A stretch of DNA of 48,618 bases from an uncultured Eggerthellaceae bacterium (GTDB taxonomy: Bacteria; Actinomycetota; Coriobacteriia; Coriobacteriales; Eggerthellaceae). A program made the translations under genes and the position numbers. Location of the stretch: assembly GCA_903789375.1 (NCBI GenBank), contig CAIFEB010000013.1:1-48618 (forward strand), in the 5' to 3' direction. This document shows positions 26,755 to 34,384 of this stretch, piece after piece. The stretch's first letter is position 1. Each line of letters starts with the position of its first letter. Under the pieces are notes generated by a model. It was given only the letters and a program-made list of their open reading frames with translations, ran no database searches and had not been told where the DNA came from.

Positions 26755-29145
26755 ATGGCCTTGAAAGAGGGCGAGTCCTTCGTCTACACAGCGTGTCCCG
26801 GCTGGGGCGACCACGACTACTGTGCGCTGAAGACCATCGTCAAGGATGGCAAGATCGTGCGCATGGAGCCCGTGGAATACACCGGGCCCGAAAGCGACGA
26901 GGGGCACATCTGCCAGAAGGGGTGCCTGGGCGGACGCCAACCGTACGACCCCACGCGCCTGAAGAAGCCGCTCAAGCGCGCGGGCGAACGCGGCGAAGGC
27001 AAGTGGGAAGAGATTTCCTGGGAGCAGGCGCTCGACGAAATCGCCGAGAAGCTCAACGCCATCAAAGCCGAGCACGGACCCGAGTCCGTCACGCTGTGGA
27101 ACCTGCGCGCGGGCGTTCCGCCGGCGTACAGCCTCGAAGCGCTCATGCCCGAGCGCTTCGGCAACACGTTCGGCTGCACGTCCCCGATGGAGTCCATCGG
27201 CCTTGACAACGGCCCGTTCTACACCGAGTTCTATTCGGTCGGCACCACCGCGCAGCACGTGCTCATCGACCCGAAGGTGATGTTGGGCACCGACCTGATC
27301 TACGTGTGGGGCTGCAACCCCATCGAAAACCAGATGCGCTTCGCACAGAACCTGGTGAAGGCGCGCGAGGCGGGCGCCAAGATCATCGATATCGGCCTGA
27401 TTTTCGACGGCACCGCCGGATTCGCCGACGAATTCTACGGCATCAAGCCCTCCACCGACGGCGACCTGGCCGCCGGCATGATCAACTACATCCTGGAGCA
27501 CGGGCTTGAAGACGATGACTACCTGATTGATCGCTCAATCGCCGCCTACCTGGTGCGCGATGACGACGGCACGCTCGCACGCGACAAGAACGGCAACTTC
27601 ATCGTCTACGACAACGATGCGAAAAGCCTGATGACCGTAGCACCCGCGCGCGGCGACTACTCGAGCACCAACCTTGCTCTGACCGGGCATTTCGACTGGA
27701 ACGGCATCGGGCTGACCCCGGTGTTCCAGCTGATGAAGCAGCAGTACGCGCCGTACACGCTCGAAGCCGTCTCCGAGAAGACCGGGCTTCCCACCCACGT
27801 CATCGCGAAGCTCGCCGAGGACTGGGCGCGCGCCGACAAGGCGTTCATCGTGAGCGGCTACGGCCTGCGCTACCACAACACCAACGAAACGTACCGCATG
27901 CAGCACCTCCTGGGCATCCTGACCGGGCGCTTCAGCCAGCCCGGCTCCGGCGTCATCGAGGGCCTGCAGCTGCAGGGCTACCCGCTGAACTTCAACGACA
28001 CCGCCATCACCCTGCCCGACGGCACGCTCGCTTCCGTGAAATCCAACCCCGTGCGCATGGCCAACTGGTTCGCCCAGGCCGAAGCCGATGACAGCCCCTA
28101 TCGCGCGCTGCTCGTCGCCGGCGGCAACCCCGTGCATCAGCAGCCCGACCGCCAGCGTTGGCTCGACATCATCAGCCACATGGACCTGGTCGTGGACTAC
28201 GACATTTGGATGACCGACACCGGCGAGCTGGCCGACTACGTGCTGCCCGACTGCATGCCGTTCGAGCGCGAAGACCTGATCACCGGCGCCTGCTACAACC
28301 ACCTGGTGCTGCAGGAGCCCGCTATCGAGCCGCCCGCCGGCTGCGAACCGCACGAACCGGTGTGGGTCTGGTCACAGCTCGCCAAGCGCGTGGGCCTGGG
28401 CAACTACTTCGACAAGACAATCCCCGAGTGGATCGACATCCGCCTGAATACCGACTTCCCGCTGGTCGCCAACATCCAGCCCAAGGTCACGTACGAGCGG
28501 CTGAAGAAGGAGAAGATGATCCGCGCCGCCGTGCCCACCTTCCCGTGGAATCCGTGGATGAACCCCAAAGAGGTGTTCCCCAACGCCACCGGCCGGTTCG
28601 AAATCTACGCCGAGCGCCTGCTCAAGCACGGCCTGGCGTTCCCGCACCCCATCGAACCGAATTACGTGGGCAAGTTCCCGGAGTACCCGTTCCAGCTGTT
28701 CACCGGCCGGCAGCGGTTCTTCATGCAGTCGAGCTTCACCGACGACCCCGTCACCGTGGAGCTGTCGGGCGGTACGCCGTCAACGCGCATCAACCCCATA
28801 GACGCCCGTGCGCTCGACCTGAAGGACGGCGACAAGGTGGAGGTCTACAACGGACGCGGCCACGTGGTCACGCGACTGGAAATTGACGAGTGCGTGCCGG
28901 CAGGCACCGTGCACGTGTGGTTCGGTTGGCGCCGTCGGCAGTTCGAGGAAGGCACGTACGCCGAGATGGTGCACCAGTGCGCCAACCTGGACTCGCAGAC
29001 CGAGGTCGAGGACACCTGGTGGAACGACTGGCTGGCCGCTGGCCACATCGGAAACTCCTGGGTGGAGTTCATGGCGACCGAAATCGGCGGCACGGACTGC
29101 TACTGGGATTCCGTCTGCAACATCCGCAAATACGAGCAAGCGTAA
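26755..29145 (+). CDS. Molybdopterin-dependent oxidoreductase with an incomplete N-terminal Fe-S motif
   Basis: A 796-residue bis-MGD protein of the DMSO reductase superfamily. Recognisable parts are LIYVWGCNPIENQ, LTGRFSQPGSGV, LLVAGGNPVHQQP, YVLPDCMPFERED and the C-terminal LKDGDKVEVYNGRG. The N-terminal cluster region is unusual: Cys14 and Cys23 in the CPGWGDHDYC segment and Cys53/Cys57, with Gly where a second cysteine is normally found and Asp/His residues beside it. No Tat signal or anchor is present. ATG 26755 has AGAGGGGG four bases upstream. The ferredoxin gene starts 12 bases after the stop. Candidate relatives include the soluble aromatic-compound molybdoenzymes of Eggerthella and Gordonibacter; the substrate is unknown. 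Confidence 0.87.
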   Translation: MALKEGESFVYTACPGWGDHDYCALKTIVKDGKIVRMEPVEYTGPESDEGHICQKGCLGGRQPYDPTRLKKPLKRAGERGEGKWEEISWEQALDEIAEKLNAIKAEHGPESVTLWNLRAGVPPAYSLEALMPERFGNTFGCTSPMESIGLDNGPFYTEFYSVGTTAQHVLIDPKVMLGTDLIYVWGCNPIENQMRFAQNLVKAREAGAKIIDIGLIFDGTAGFADEFYGIKPSTDGDLAAGMINYILEHGLEDDDYLIDRSIAAYLVRDDDGTLARDKNGNFIVYDNDAKSLMTVAPARGDYSSTNLALTGHFDWNGIGLTPVFQLMKQQYAPYTLEAVSEKTGLPTHVIAKLAEDWARADKAFIVSGYGLRYHNTNETYRMQHLLGILTGRFSQPGSGVIEGLQLQGYPLNFNDTAITLPDGTLASVKSNPVRMANWFAQAEADDSPYRALLVAGGNPVHQQPDRQRWLDIISHMDLVVDYDIWMTDTGELADYVLPDCMPFEREDLITGACYNHLVLQEPAIEPPAGCEPHEPVWVWSQLAKRVGLGNYFDKTIPEWIDIRLNTDFPLVANIQPKVTYERLKKEKMIRAAVPTFPWNPWMNPKEVFPNATGRFEIYAERLLKHGLAFPHPIEPNYVGKFPEYPFQLFTGRQRFFMQSSFTDDPVTVELSGGTPSTRINPIDARALDLKDGDKVEVYNGRGHVVTRLEIDECVPAGTVHVWFGWRRRQFEEGTYAEMVHQCANLDSQTEVEDTWWNDWLAAGHIGNSWVEFMATEIGGTDCYWDSVCNIRKYEQA

Positions 29146-29157
29146 AGGAGGCACACC

Positions 29158-29571
29158 ATGGCGAAGAAAATGCTGGTCGACCTCCAGCGCTGCGTGGGCT
29201 GCTGGACGTGCGCGATGGCCTGCAAGGTGGGAAACGGCCTGGCCGATGACGATTTCAGAATTCTCGTGCACACAAACGGATCAGGCGCGGGCATCGACCG
29301 TCCGCAGGGCACGTATCCAAATCTGCGCATGAGCTGGCAGCCGCTGTATCAGAAGAGCTGCACGTTCTGCGCCGAGAACGTTGCCGAGGGACGGCCGCAA
29401 TACTGTGTGGCCTATTGCCCAACGCAGGCGCTGGCCTGGGGCGATGACGCCGACGAGAACTCGGCGTACTCGCAGGCGGTCAAGCGCTGCCGCGATGCGC
29501 ACTACCACCTGTTCGAGTTGCCAGCGCGCGAAGGCACGCGCGCGAACGTCACCTACGCCGCGCGGGAGTAA
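29158..29571 (+). CDS. Small two-cluster ferredoxin partner of the molybdoenzyme
   Basis: A 137-residue Fe-S protein with only two cysteine sets: C12/15/18/22 (CVGCWTCAMAC) and C68/71/83/87 (C-x2-C-x11-C-x3-C). Compared with DmsB-like subunits of about 200-250 residues it lacks the two middle clusters, so it is a reduced electron-transfer partner. The ribosome site AAAGGAGG is near perfect and overlaps the end of the upstream molybdoenzyme, so the two are co-translated. The same two-cluster layout with the same spacing is found in the gene at 43218-43721. It is followed by a bidirectional terminator. Confidence 0.88.
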   Translation: MAKKMLVDLQRCVGCWTCAMACKVGNGLADDDFRILVHTNGSGAGIDRPQGTYPNLRMSWQPLYQKSCTFCAENVAEGRPQYCVAYCPTQALAWGDDADENSAYSQAVKRCRDAHYHLFELPAREGTRANVTYAARE

Positions 29572-29686
29572 GCAGCGCAGACGGCAAACGGCGCAGGTGA
29601 GCCAGCGTAATCGGTTTGCGCCAGGGCGCTACGAATCCCGCAGCGCCCTCCGGCGTTGCGGTCACGTTGGGTTCGTAAGCACGGAA

Positions 29687-29722
29687 AAAAGGCCAGCCTG
29701 GTCGAACGGGCTGGCCTTTTTC
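29687..29722. terminator. Bidirectional intrinsic terminator
   Basis: AAAAGGCCAGCC (29687-29698) pairs with GGCTGGCCTTTT (29709-29720) around a 10-base loop, with further Ts to the right and an A-run on the left (Ts on the minus strand). It serves the rightward molybdoenzyme operon and the leftward dehydratase-type gene, which converge here. Confidence 0.9.
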
Positions 29723-29789
29723 ATACATTATGCCAGCGTGTCGCCCGCGTGCGCGGAGCTCGCCGGCGCGCCGCGCGCCACCCACGCTC

Positions 29790-30956
29790 CTAATCCAGCA
29801 TCTCGATGAACGCCGCAATGCGGGTTTCGATCTGGCCGGAGTCGCTTTCCGCGTAATCGGTCTCCAGTTTCATATAGGGGATGTCTGCGTCCTGCAGCGC
29901 ACGCTGCATGCGGATCGACTCCACGTTGAACGTGTGGCACGCGTGCAGCACGACGTCGATCACACCATTAACCTGGTATTTCCGCGCCACCTCGACAGCG
30001 TTTTCCATGCGCCCGGAATTCGGCGTCATCACCGAGCAGTTGATGGCCAGGTAGCGATCGGCGATGGCCGCCACGATGTCGTCAGCCTGCTCATCCACGA
30101 GCATCTTCGTCGTGCGCTCGCCCGAGCAATCGTCGAGCGCCACGATTACGCCGCCGTTGTTCTCCACCGCACGCCCAACTTTGTTGACCAGCCCTCCCGA
30201 AGGGCACCCGGTGAGCATGATGCGCTTCGCGTGCGGGTCGACCCCCGTCGTCCCCGCCGCTTGACGTTCGCGCACGTCAGCGACCAAATCCTCGATGCGC
30301 TGCGTATACTCGTCCACATCGAAGCTGAACGAGCCGGCCATGAGCGTGCTCATGAGCTCCACGCCGCTCATCGGCGCCGGCACGTCGCACTGCACGTTGT
30401 ACAGGCTGACGAGCGCGCGCCGCTGCCGGTTGAGCCGTGCGGCTGACGCGCGCAGGTCGTCGTCGGTGATGGTGACGCCAAACAGCTGCTCGAGCGTTTC
30501 GCGGAAGTACTGCACCTCCGCGCGCCAGCCCTCGATCTCGTACGGGCGATGGTCGCCCTGCCCTTGCGGCAGGTGCAGCACGTGCACCGGCTTCATGTCG
30601 CCCAGAAGCTCGTACATCTTCTTCTTGCCGTCGCACGTGGTTTCGCCCACGATCAGATCGGAAAAGTACGTAAACGGGCATTTCTGCGAAAGCGCAAAGC
30701 CGAACGTCGACTTGATCAGCGGGCACAGGTTGGCCGGCAGCACCGTCTCGGCCAGGGGCACGGTCTCGTTGCTCGTACCGCACAGCCCCACGGCCGCCGC
30801 GCCCGCGGCGTCGATGACTTCGAGCGGCGTGTACGAGCACAGGTAGCCGACAAGCCTGCCACCTGCGTCTTTGTACTCTTTGACCTTCATGAAGCTCTGT
30901 TTGCGCTGCTCGTTGTACTCCTCGAAGCTCTTCGGCAGCGGCATCGTCTGCGCCAT
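29790..30956 (-). CDS. 2-hydroxyacyl-CoA dehydratase family / double-cubane cluster protein (YjiM-like)
   Basis: A 388-residue protein of the HgdB/FldBC/YjiM family. Cys78 in LCPLIKS and Cys108 in [12 protein letters not shown] are the signature cluster ligands, and LTGCPSGG and VLHACHTF carry further conserved cysteines. It stands alone rather than as two dehydratase subunits, and its size is close to E. coli YjiM (383), so it is more likely a double-cubane cluster protein, a class that reduces small or aromatic substrates at very low potential with an ATP-driven activator. No activator ATPase gene is nearby. ATG 30956 has GGAGG eight bases upstream. It converges on the molybdoenzyme operon across a terminator; a joint pathway is not shown. 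Confidence 0.85.
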   Translation of the reverse strand: MAQTMPLPKSFEEYNEQRKQSFMKVKEYKDAGGRLVGYLCSYTPLEVIDAAGAAAVGLCGTSNETVPLAETVLPANLCPLIKSTFGFALSQKCPFTYFSDLIVGETTCDGKKKMYELLGDMKPVHVLHLPQGQGDHRPYEIEGWRAEVQYFRETLEQLFGVTITDDDLRASAARLNRQRRALVSLYNVQCDVPAPMSGVELMSTLMAGSFSFDVDEYTQRIEDLVADVRERQAAGTTGVDPHAKRIMLTGCPSGGLVNKVGRAVENNGGVIVALDDCSGERTTKMLVDEQADDIVAAIADRYLAINCSVMTPNSGRMENAVEVARKYQVNGVIDVVLHACHTFNVESIRMQRALQDADIPYMKLETDYAESDSGQIETRIAAFIEMLD

Positions 30957-31127
30957 CGCGCGCCTCCGTTCCGTCTCTTCGCACGCTAGCGCGTGCGCCC
31001 CATCATCGTTCAGGGTAACCGCACCGCTGCCGGCGCGATCGACGCACGCGGCGAACGTACGCCAGAGCAAGCGAACGAACCTCCGGCTCCGAACGCACTA
31101 TCAGCGGCGCCATGCAGCCATCTCCAC

Positions 31128-32489
31128 CTACAGGCACCAACCCATGTACAGCGGCAGGTACACCCGGTCGCCTTCGACTTTCAGCTGCTTGGGATGCAGC
31201 ACGTACTGGGTTCCCACGCGCTTCGCGAACTTCTCCTTGAAGCGATCGAGCGACGTCGTCGAATACTGGCGCGGCGACTTCACCTCGACGGGGCTGATGC
31301 GCGGCTTCCCGGCGGCATTCGCGTACGGGCGCTGTATCAAGAAGTCGATTTTCATGCGGTCGCGCGCGTCGGGTTTGCCCAGGCTCGAGTAGTAGAACAG
31401 CCGATGCCCGTTCGCCACCAGCATCTGGGCCACCAGATTCTCGATGAGCATGCCCTCGTTGATTCCGATGTCGCCGAGCAGCACCGACCGGTACACCGAT
31501 TCGTCGATGGCATTGTTGTCGGAGAATGCGAGCGTGACCAGCAGCCCTGTGTCGGCCAAATAGCATTTGAACGACGCGCGCTCCTCATTCAGCGACAGTC
31601 CGACGTTGGGATCGTCCGACGCGAAGCACATGCTGGCGATGCGCGCGTCCGAAAGCCAGAAGAACGACTCTTCGTAGGTGCGCATGCGCGCGTTTTTCTG
31701 CAGCGATGAGATTTTGAAGCGCTTCTCGTGCTTCGAAAGCTGCCCGGGAATGCCATCGAGCACCGATGCGACGCGGGCTTCGTACCCGGTGGCGAACCGC
31801 GCGACATCGTTGCGGTACAGGTGCAGAATCTGCCGCTTCGCATCGTCGACAGGAGAGAATTTTCGCTGGTCGACGTAAAGCGAGACGGGCCTCGGCATAC
31901 CGCCAACAAGCATGTACTCACGCAGCAGCCCCGCCGCACGGCGATGCAGGCCGTCCGGTAGCGGTCGCAAACCGTCAAAGTGGAGGCGAATCAGGTCCGC
32001 GAGTTTTTGCTCGCCCATCGCCCACAGGAACTCTTCGAAATCCAGCGGATTGAGTTCGATTACCTCCTCTTCGGACGGGATGATGATATCCTTCACGTTT
32101 TGCTTGATGGATAGTAGCGACCCGGTTTCCAGGTAGTCGTATCGGCCGTCCGCGACGAGGTATTTGATGAGCCCGCGGGCCATTGGGAACATCTGGACCT
32201 CGTCGAACACGATAAGCGAGTTTCGTTCAACCAGGTCAACCCCGTAATACGCCTGAAGGTAGAGAAACAGCGTGTCGAGGTCGGTTCGGTAATCCTCGAA
32301 GTACTGCCTGACCTCGGAGGGCGCTTGGAAAAAGTCGATGACCAGGCACGACTGGTATTCGTTTTTGCCGAACTCCTTCGCAAGCGTGCTCTTGCCCACG
32401 CGACGCGCTCCTTCGAGCAGCACCGCCGTTGAGCCCTTGCGTTCTCGCTTCCACGTGAGCAGCCGATCGTACGCTTTGCGTTTGAGCAT
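31128..32489 (-). CDS. AAA ATPase with DUF4143 domain
   Basis: A 453-residue protein. Walker A is GARRVGKST near residues 27-35, and Walker B is LIVFDEVQM near 93-101. The C-terminal half is the DUF4143 domain, ending in a PVEVKSPRQYSTTSLDRF segment that resembles PD-(D/E)xK-like folds, with the basic lysine in VEVKS. Members are widespread in host-associated anaerobes and often occur in many copies; the role is unknown, with toxin-antitoxin-like or mobile-DNA functions suggested by others. ATG 32489 has GGAGCG upstream. The odd feature is the eight-copy 33-bp repeat array that begins 31 bases upstream of the start and fills the leader or promoter. Confidence 0.85.
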   Translation of the reverse strand: MLKRKAYDRLLTWKRERKGSTAVLLEGARRVGKSTLAKEFGKNEYQSCLVIDFFQAPSEVRQYFEDYRTDLDTLFLYLQAYYGVDLVERNSLIVFDEVQMFPMARGLIKYLVADGRYDYLETGSLLSIKQNVKDIIIPSEEEVIELNPLDFEEFLWAMGEQKLADLIRLHFDGLRPLPDGLHRRAAGLLREYMLVGGMPRPVSLYVDQRKFSPVDDAKRQILHLYRNDVARFATGYEARVASVLDGIPGQLSKHEKRFKISSLQKNARMRTYEESFFWLSDARIASMCFASDDPNVGLSLNEERASFKCYLADTGLLVTLAFSDNNAIDESVYRSVLLGDIGINEGMLIENLVAQMLVANGHRLFYYSSLGKPDARDRMKIDFLIQRPYANAAGKPRISPVEVKSPRQYSTTSLDRFKEKFAKRVGTQYVLHPKQLKVEGDRVYLPLYMGWCL

Positions 32490-32520
32490 GACGGCGCTCC
32501 TTCCTGGTGTTTCGCCGTGA

Positions 32521-32784
32521 TATGCACGGTTTCACAAAGTTTGCGTCCTCTATTATGCACGGTTTCACGATGTTTGAAAGCTGATATCTGCACGTTTTCA
32601 TGAAGTTTTACGGTATTGATATGCACGTTTTCACCAACTTCGCTGGCTGGATTCTGCACCGTTTCACGATGTTCAGACGGGCGCATGCGCACGGTTCAAC
32701 GAAGTTTCGGCAAGTCATTGCGCACGGTTCAACGGAGTTTAAACGGCGGTATCTGCACGGTTCCACAAGGTTTGCATTCCCAAC
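32521..32784. repeat. Eight tandem repeats with an exact 33-bp period
   Basis: Units begin at 32521, 32554, 32587, 32620, 32653, 32686, 32719 and 32752. Each has a 22-base conserved part, with core TGCACGGTTTCACGAAGTTT and a few substitutions, then 11 variable bases. The last three copies share a GGTTCAAC or GGTTCCAC variant, so the array evolved by local duplication and drift. The core is near-dyadic around TTCACGAA. It lies wholly upstream of the AAA/DUF4143 gene and is transcribed if the promoter is in the AT-rich island to the right. The spacers are too short for CRISPR. Iterated protein-binding sites or an 11-residue peptide repeat are alternatives. Confidence 0.93.
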
Positions 32785-33139
32785 ACAGCAAAACCTGCGC
32801 AAGACGGCTATCTCGCTCGTTATCATACATTATTTCACAATTAGAGATTTTACATTGCTTTATACTTTTTTATGTAAGTTATTTGAGCCACGAATAGGGT
32901 AGAGGGGAAGTCGGCGCACCCATCCCCAATGCGGCTCCAGTACAGCCCTGCGACACAGCGGCGGCGCGCCCGTCAGCGCCTCGCGCGACATGGCGTCAGC
33001 CGCTCCGCACCGTTCCCGGAGCCTTGCGGCGCACGCCCGGCATCGCCCGTCCGCAGTGTGCACCCGGCGTCGCCTGCCTGCGGCGCACGCCCGGCATCGC
33101 GCGCCCGGCATCCATGACGTGCCCTCGGCACCCGAAACA

Positions 33140-33172
33140 TTTAGAGAATCTTTATACGGAGATTCCTATAAT
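33140..33172 (+). promoter_or_regulatory. trk promoter with OmpR-type direct repeat
   Basis: A perfect TATAAT (33167-33172) has no good -35 box. Instead TTTAGA (33140-33145) and TTTATA (33151-33156) form an 11-bp-spaced direct repeat over the -35 region, the geometry used by OmpR/KdpE-type activators. GAATC/GATTC (33146-33150, 33161-33165) adds an inverted repeat. The KdpE-like protein encoded at the end of the operon is the natural candidate. Confidence 0.5.
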
Positions 33173-33287
33173 GATCGCTGCTTAGAAGGATGGGCGGCGG
33201 ACGCCAAAGCCACCGCCTCTCGGGAACGCTCCATCTGCGATTGGACCCCATTCGGAGTTCGACGCATAGGGCAAGAAGGGTTCAATC

Positions 33288-33722
33288 GTGGGAATCCGGA
33301 ATGAGGCCGCCCTCGTCGTGGGGTGTGGAACGCTCGGAAGCGAAATCGCCGACGAGCTATGCGACAACGGTTACAACGTCACCGTCATGGATTGGAACGC
33401 GGACGCGTTTCACCTGCTCGACACTTCGTTCGACGGAGCGCGGATTACCGCCGACGCAACGTGCGCCACCGAGCTCGAACAGGCGGGCGCGAAAACCGCC
33501 GACATCGTCATCGCGGTCACCGACAGCGATGCGAAGAACGTCTTCATCGCCGAAACCGCTAGCGCAGTCTTCGGAGTGAGCACCGTGTACGCGCGGGTCG
33601 AAGACGAGAGCATCGGCGGACTGCTCGACGATTGGAATATCGAGCTTCTGTGCCCCCACCGGCTCTGCCTGAACGAATTCGCGAGCCTTGAGGGTCTGAC
33701 GGAAAGCGAGCAACCAGCATGA
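33288..33722 (+). CDS. TrkA-type NAD-binding subunit of potassium uptake (first copy)
   Basis: A 144-residue RCK_N domain protein with the nucleotide-binding motif VVGCGTLGSE near residue 10 and the conserved acidic residue in VTVMDWN. It would sit on the cytoplasmic face of TrkH and gate K+ flow in response to NAD(H) or other nucleotides. It lacks the RCK_C (TrkA_C) half found in full-length TrkA. The start is GTG 33288, with AGAAGGG seven bases upstream. Its stop overlaps the next gene by four bases (ATGA), so the two TrkA-type proteins are made together and may form a heteromeric ring. Confidence 0.85.
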   Translation: MGIRNEAALVVGCGTLGSEIADELCDNGYNVTVMDWNADAFHLLDTSFDGARITADATCATELEQAGAKTADIVIAVTDSDAKNVFIAETASAVFGVSTVYARVEDESIGGLLDDWNIELLCPHRLCLNEFASLEGLTESEQPA

Positions 33723-34372
33723 AAGCGGCACTGACTGGCGGCAGCGGCCGCATCGATTATCTTCTTCACGCGCTTATCGCGCATCAGGTCGCCGTCGCCG
33801 TGGTGAATCCCGACAAGGCGCTGTGCGAGCGCCTGGCAGCGCGCTACGACATCACCGTCGTCAACGGCAATCCAACGGACCGCCCCGTCCTCGAGGATGC
33901 CGACATCCAAGGGTTCGACGTCCTCATCGCCCTGTCCGACAGCGATGAGGAGAATCTGGTAGCCTGCCAACTCGCGCAGCGCTATTTCGGCATCGCACAT
34001 CAGATCTGCGTCGTCAGCGACCCCGCGAACGTCACCGTATTCCGCAAGATCGGCATCGACCTGGTCATCGACTCGACCTCTCTCCTTGCGAGCGCTATCG
34101 AAGCAGGAGAGCAGACCGTCGCTGGTGCCCTCGCCTCCGAGCGCAACGACCGGACTCGTGGCAGCCGGTCGTCGCACTTCGCTGCGAGCGAACCACGCCC
34201 CGGCGACGACGACCCCTTCGAAGCGGACGAGACCCTCGCCTTCGCCGAGGCGCCGGACCGCTATGCGCGACCCCAAACGCGCACCTTTGCCCCAGCGCCC
34301 GCGCAGGCTGCGCACCCGAAAACGCTCTCGGCGCACCTGACCGGCCGACTTCCCCATCTTCACCAGGCGTAA
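33719..34372 (+). CDS. TrkA-type NAD-binding subunit of potassium uptake (second copy)
   Basis: A 217-residue protein: an RCK_N fold over residues 1-140 (LTGGSGRIDY near the start and VLIALSDSDEENL), then about 75 residues of low complexity, rich in Ala, Arg and Pro (for example APAPAQAAHP). The tail does not look like RCK_C. It starts within the stop of the preceding trkA-type gene (ATGA overlap) and ends 12 bases before trkH. Paired small TrkA proteins are known from actinobacteria (CeoB/CeoC type). It should form the regulatory ring on TrkH with the first copy. Confidence 0.85.
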   Translation: MKAALTGGSGRIDYLLHALIAHQVAVAVVNPDKALCERLAARYDITVVNGNPTDRPVLEDADIQGFDVLIALSDSDEENLVACQLAQRYFGIAHQICVVSDPANVTVFRKIGIDLVIDSTSLLASAIEAGEQTVAGALASERNDRTRGSRSSHFAASEPRPGDDDPFEADETLAFAEAPDRYARPQTRTFAPAPAQAAHPKTLSAHLTGRLPHLHQA

Positions 34373-34384
34373 GCGCAAACCGCC

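Larger units (their letters stand above)
32490..33287. other. Intergenic region with repeat array, AT-rich island and trk promoter
   Basis: From left to right: the tandem repeats (32521-32784), an AT-rich stretch (about 32817-32890) unusual for this GC-rich DNA, GC-rich sequence without a gene (32900-33120), then the trk promoter region (33140-33172). Several frames stay open through the array only because its period is 11 codons. Confidence 0.7.

Noticed and set aside
32521-32784. CRISPR array
   Set aside because: The variable parts are only 11 bases, repeats are degenerate, and no cas gene is near.
32600-32902. A protein of 11-residue repeats encoded by the array
   Set aside because: Three or more frames are open because the period is divisible by three; one copy contains an in-frame stop on the plus strand, and no ribosome site is seen. 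Kept only as an alternative explanation.
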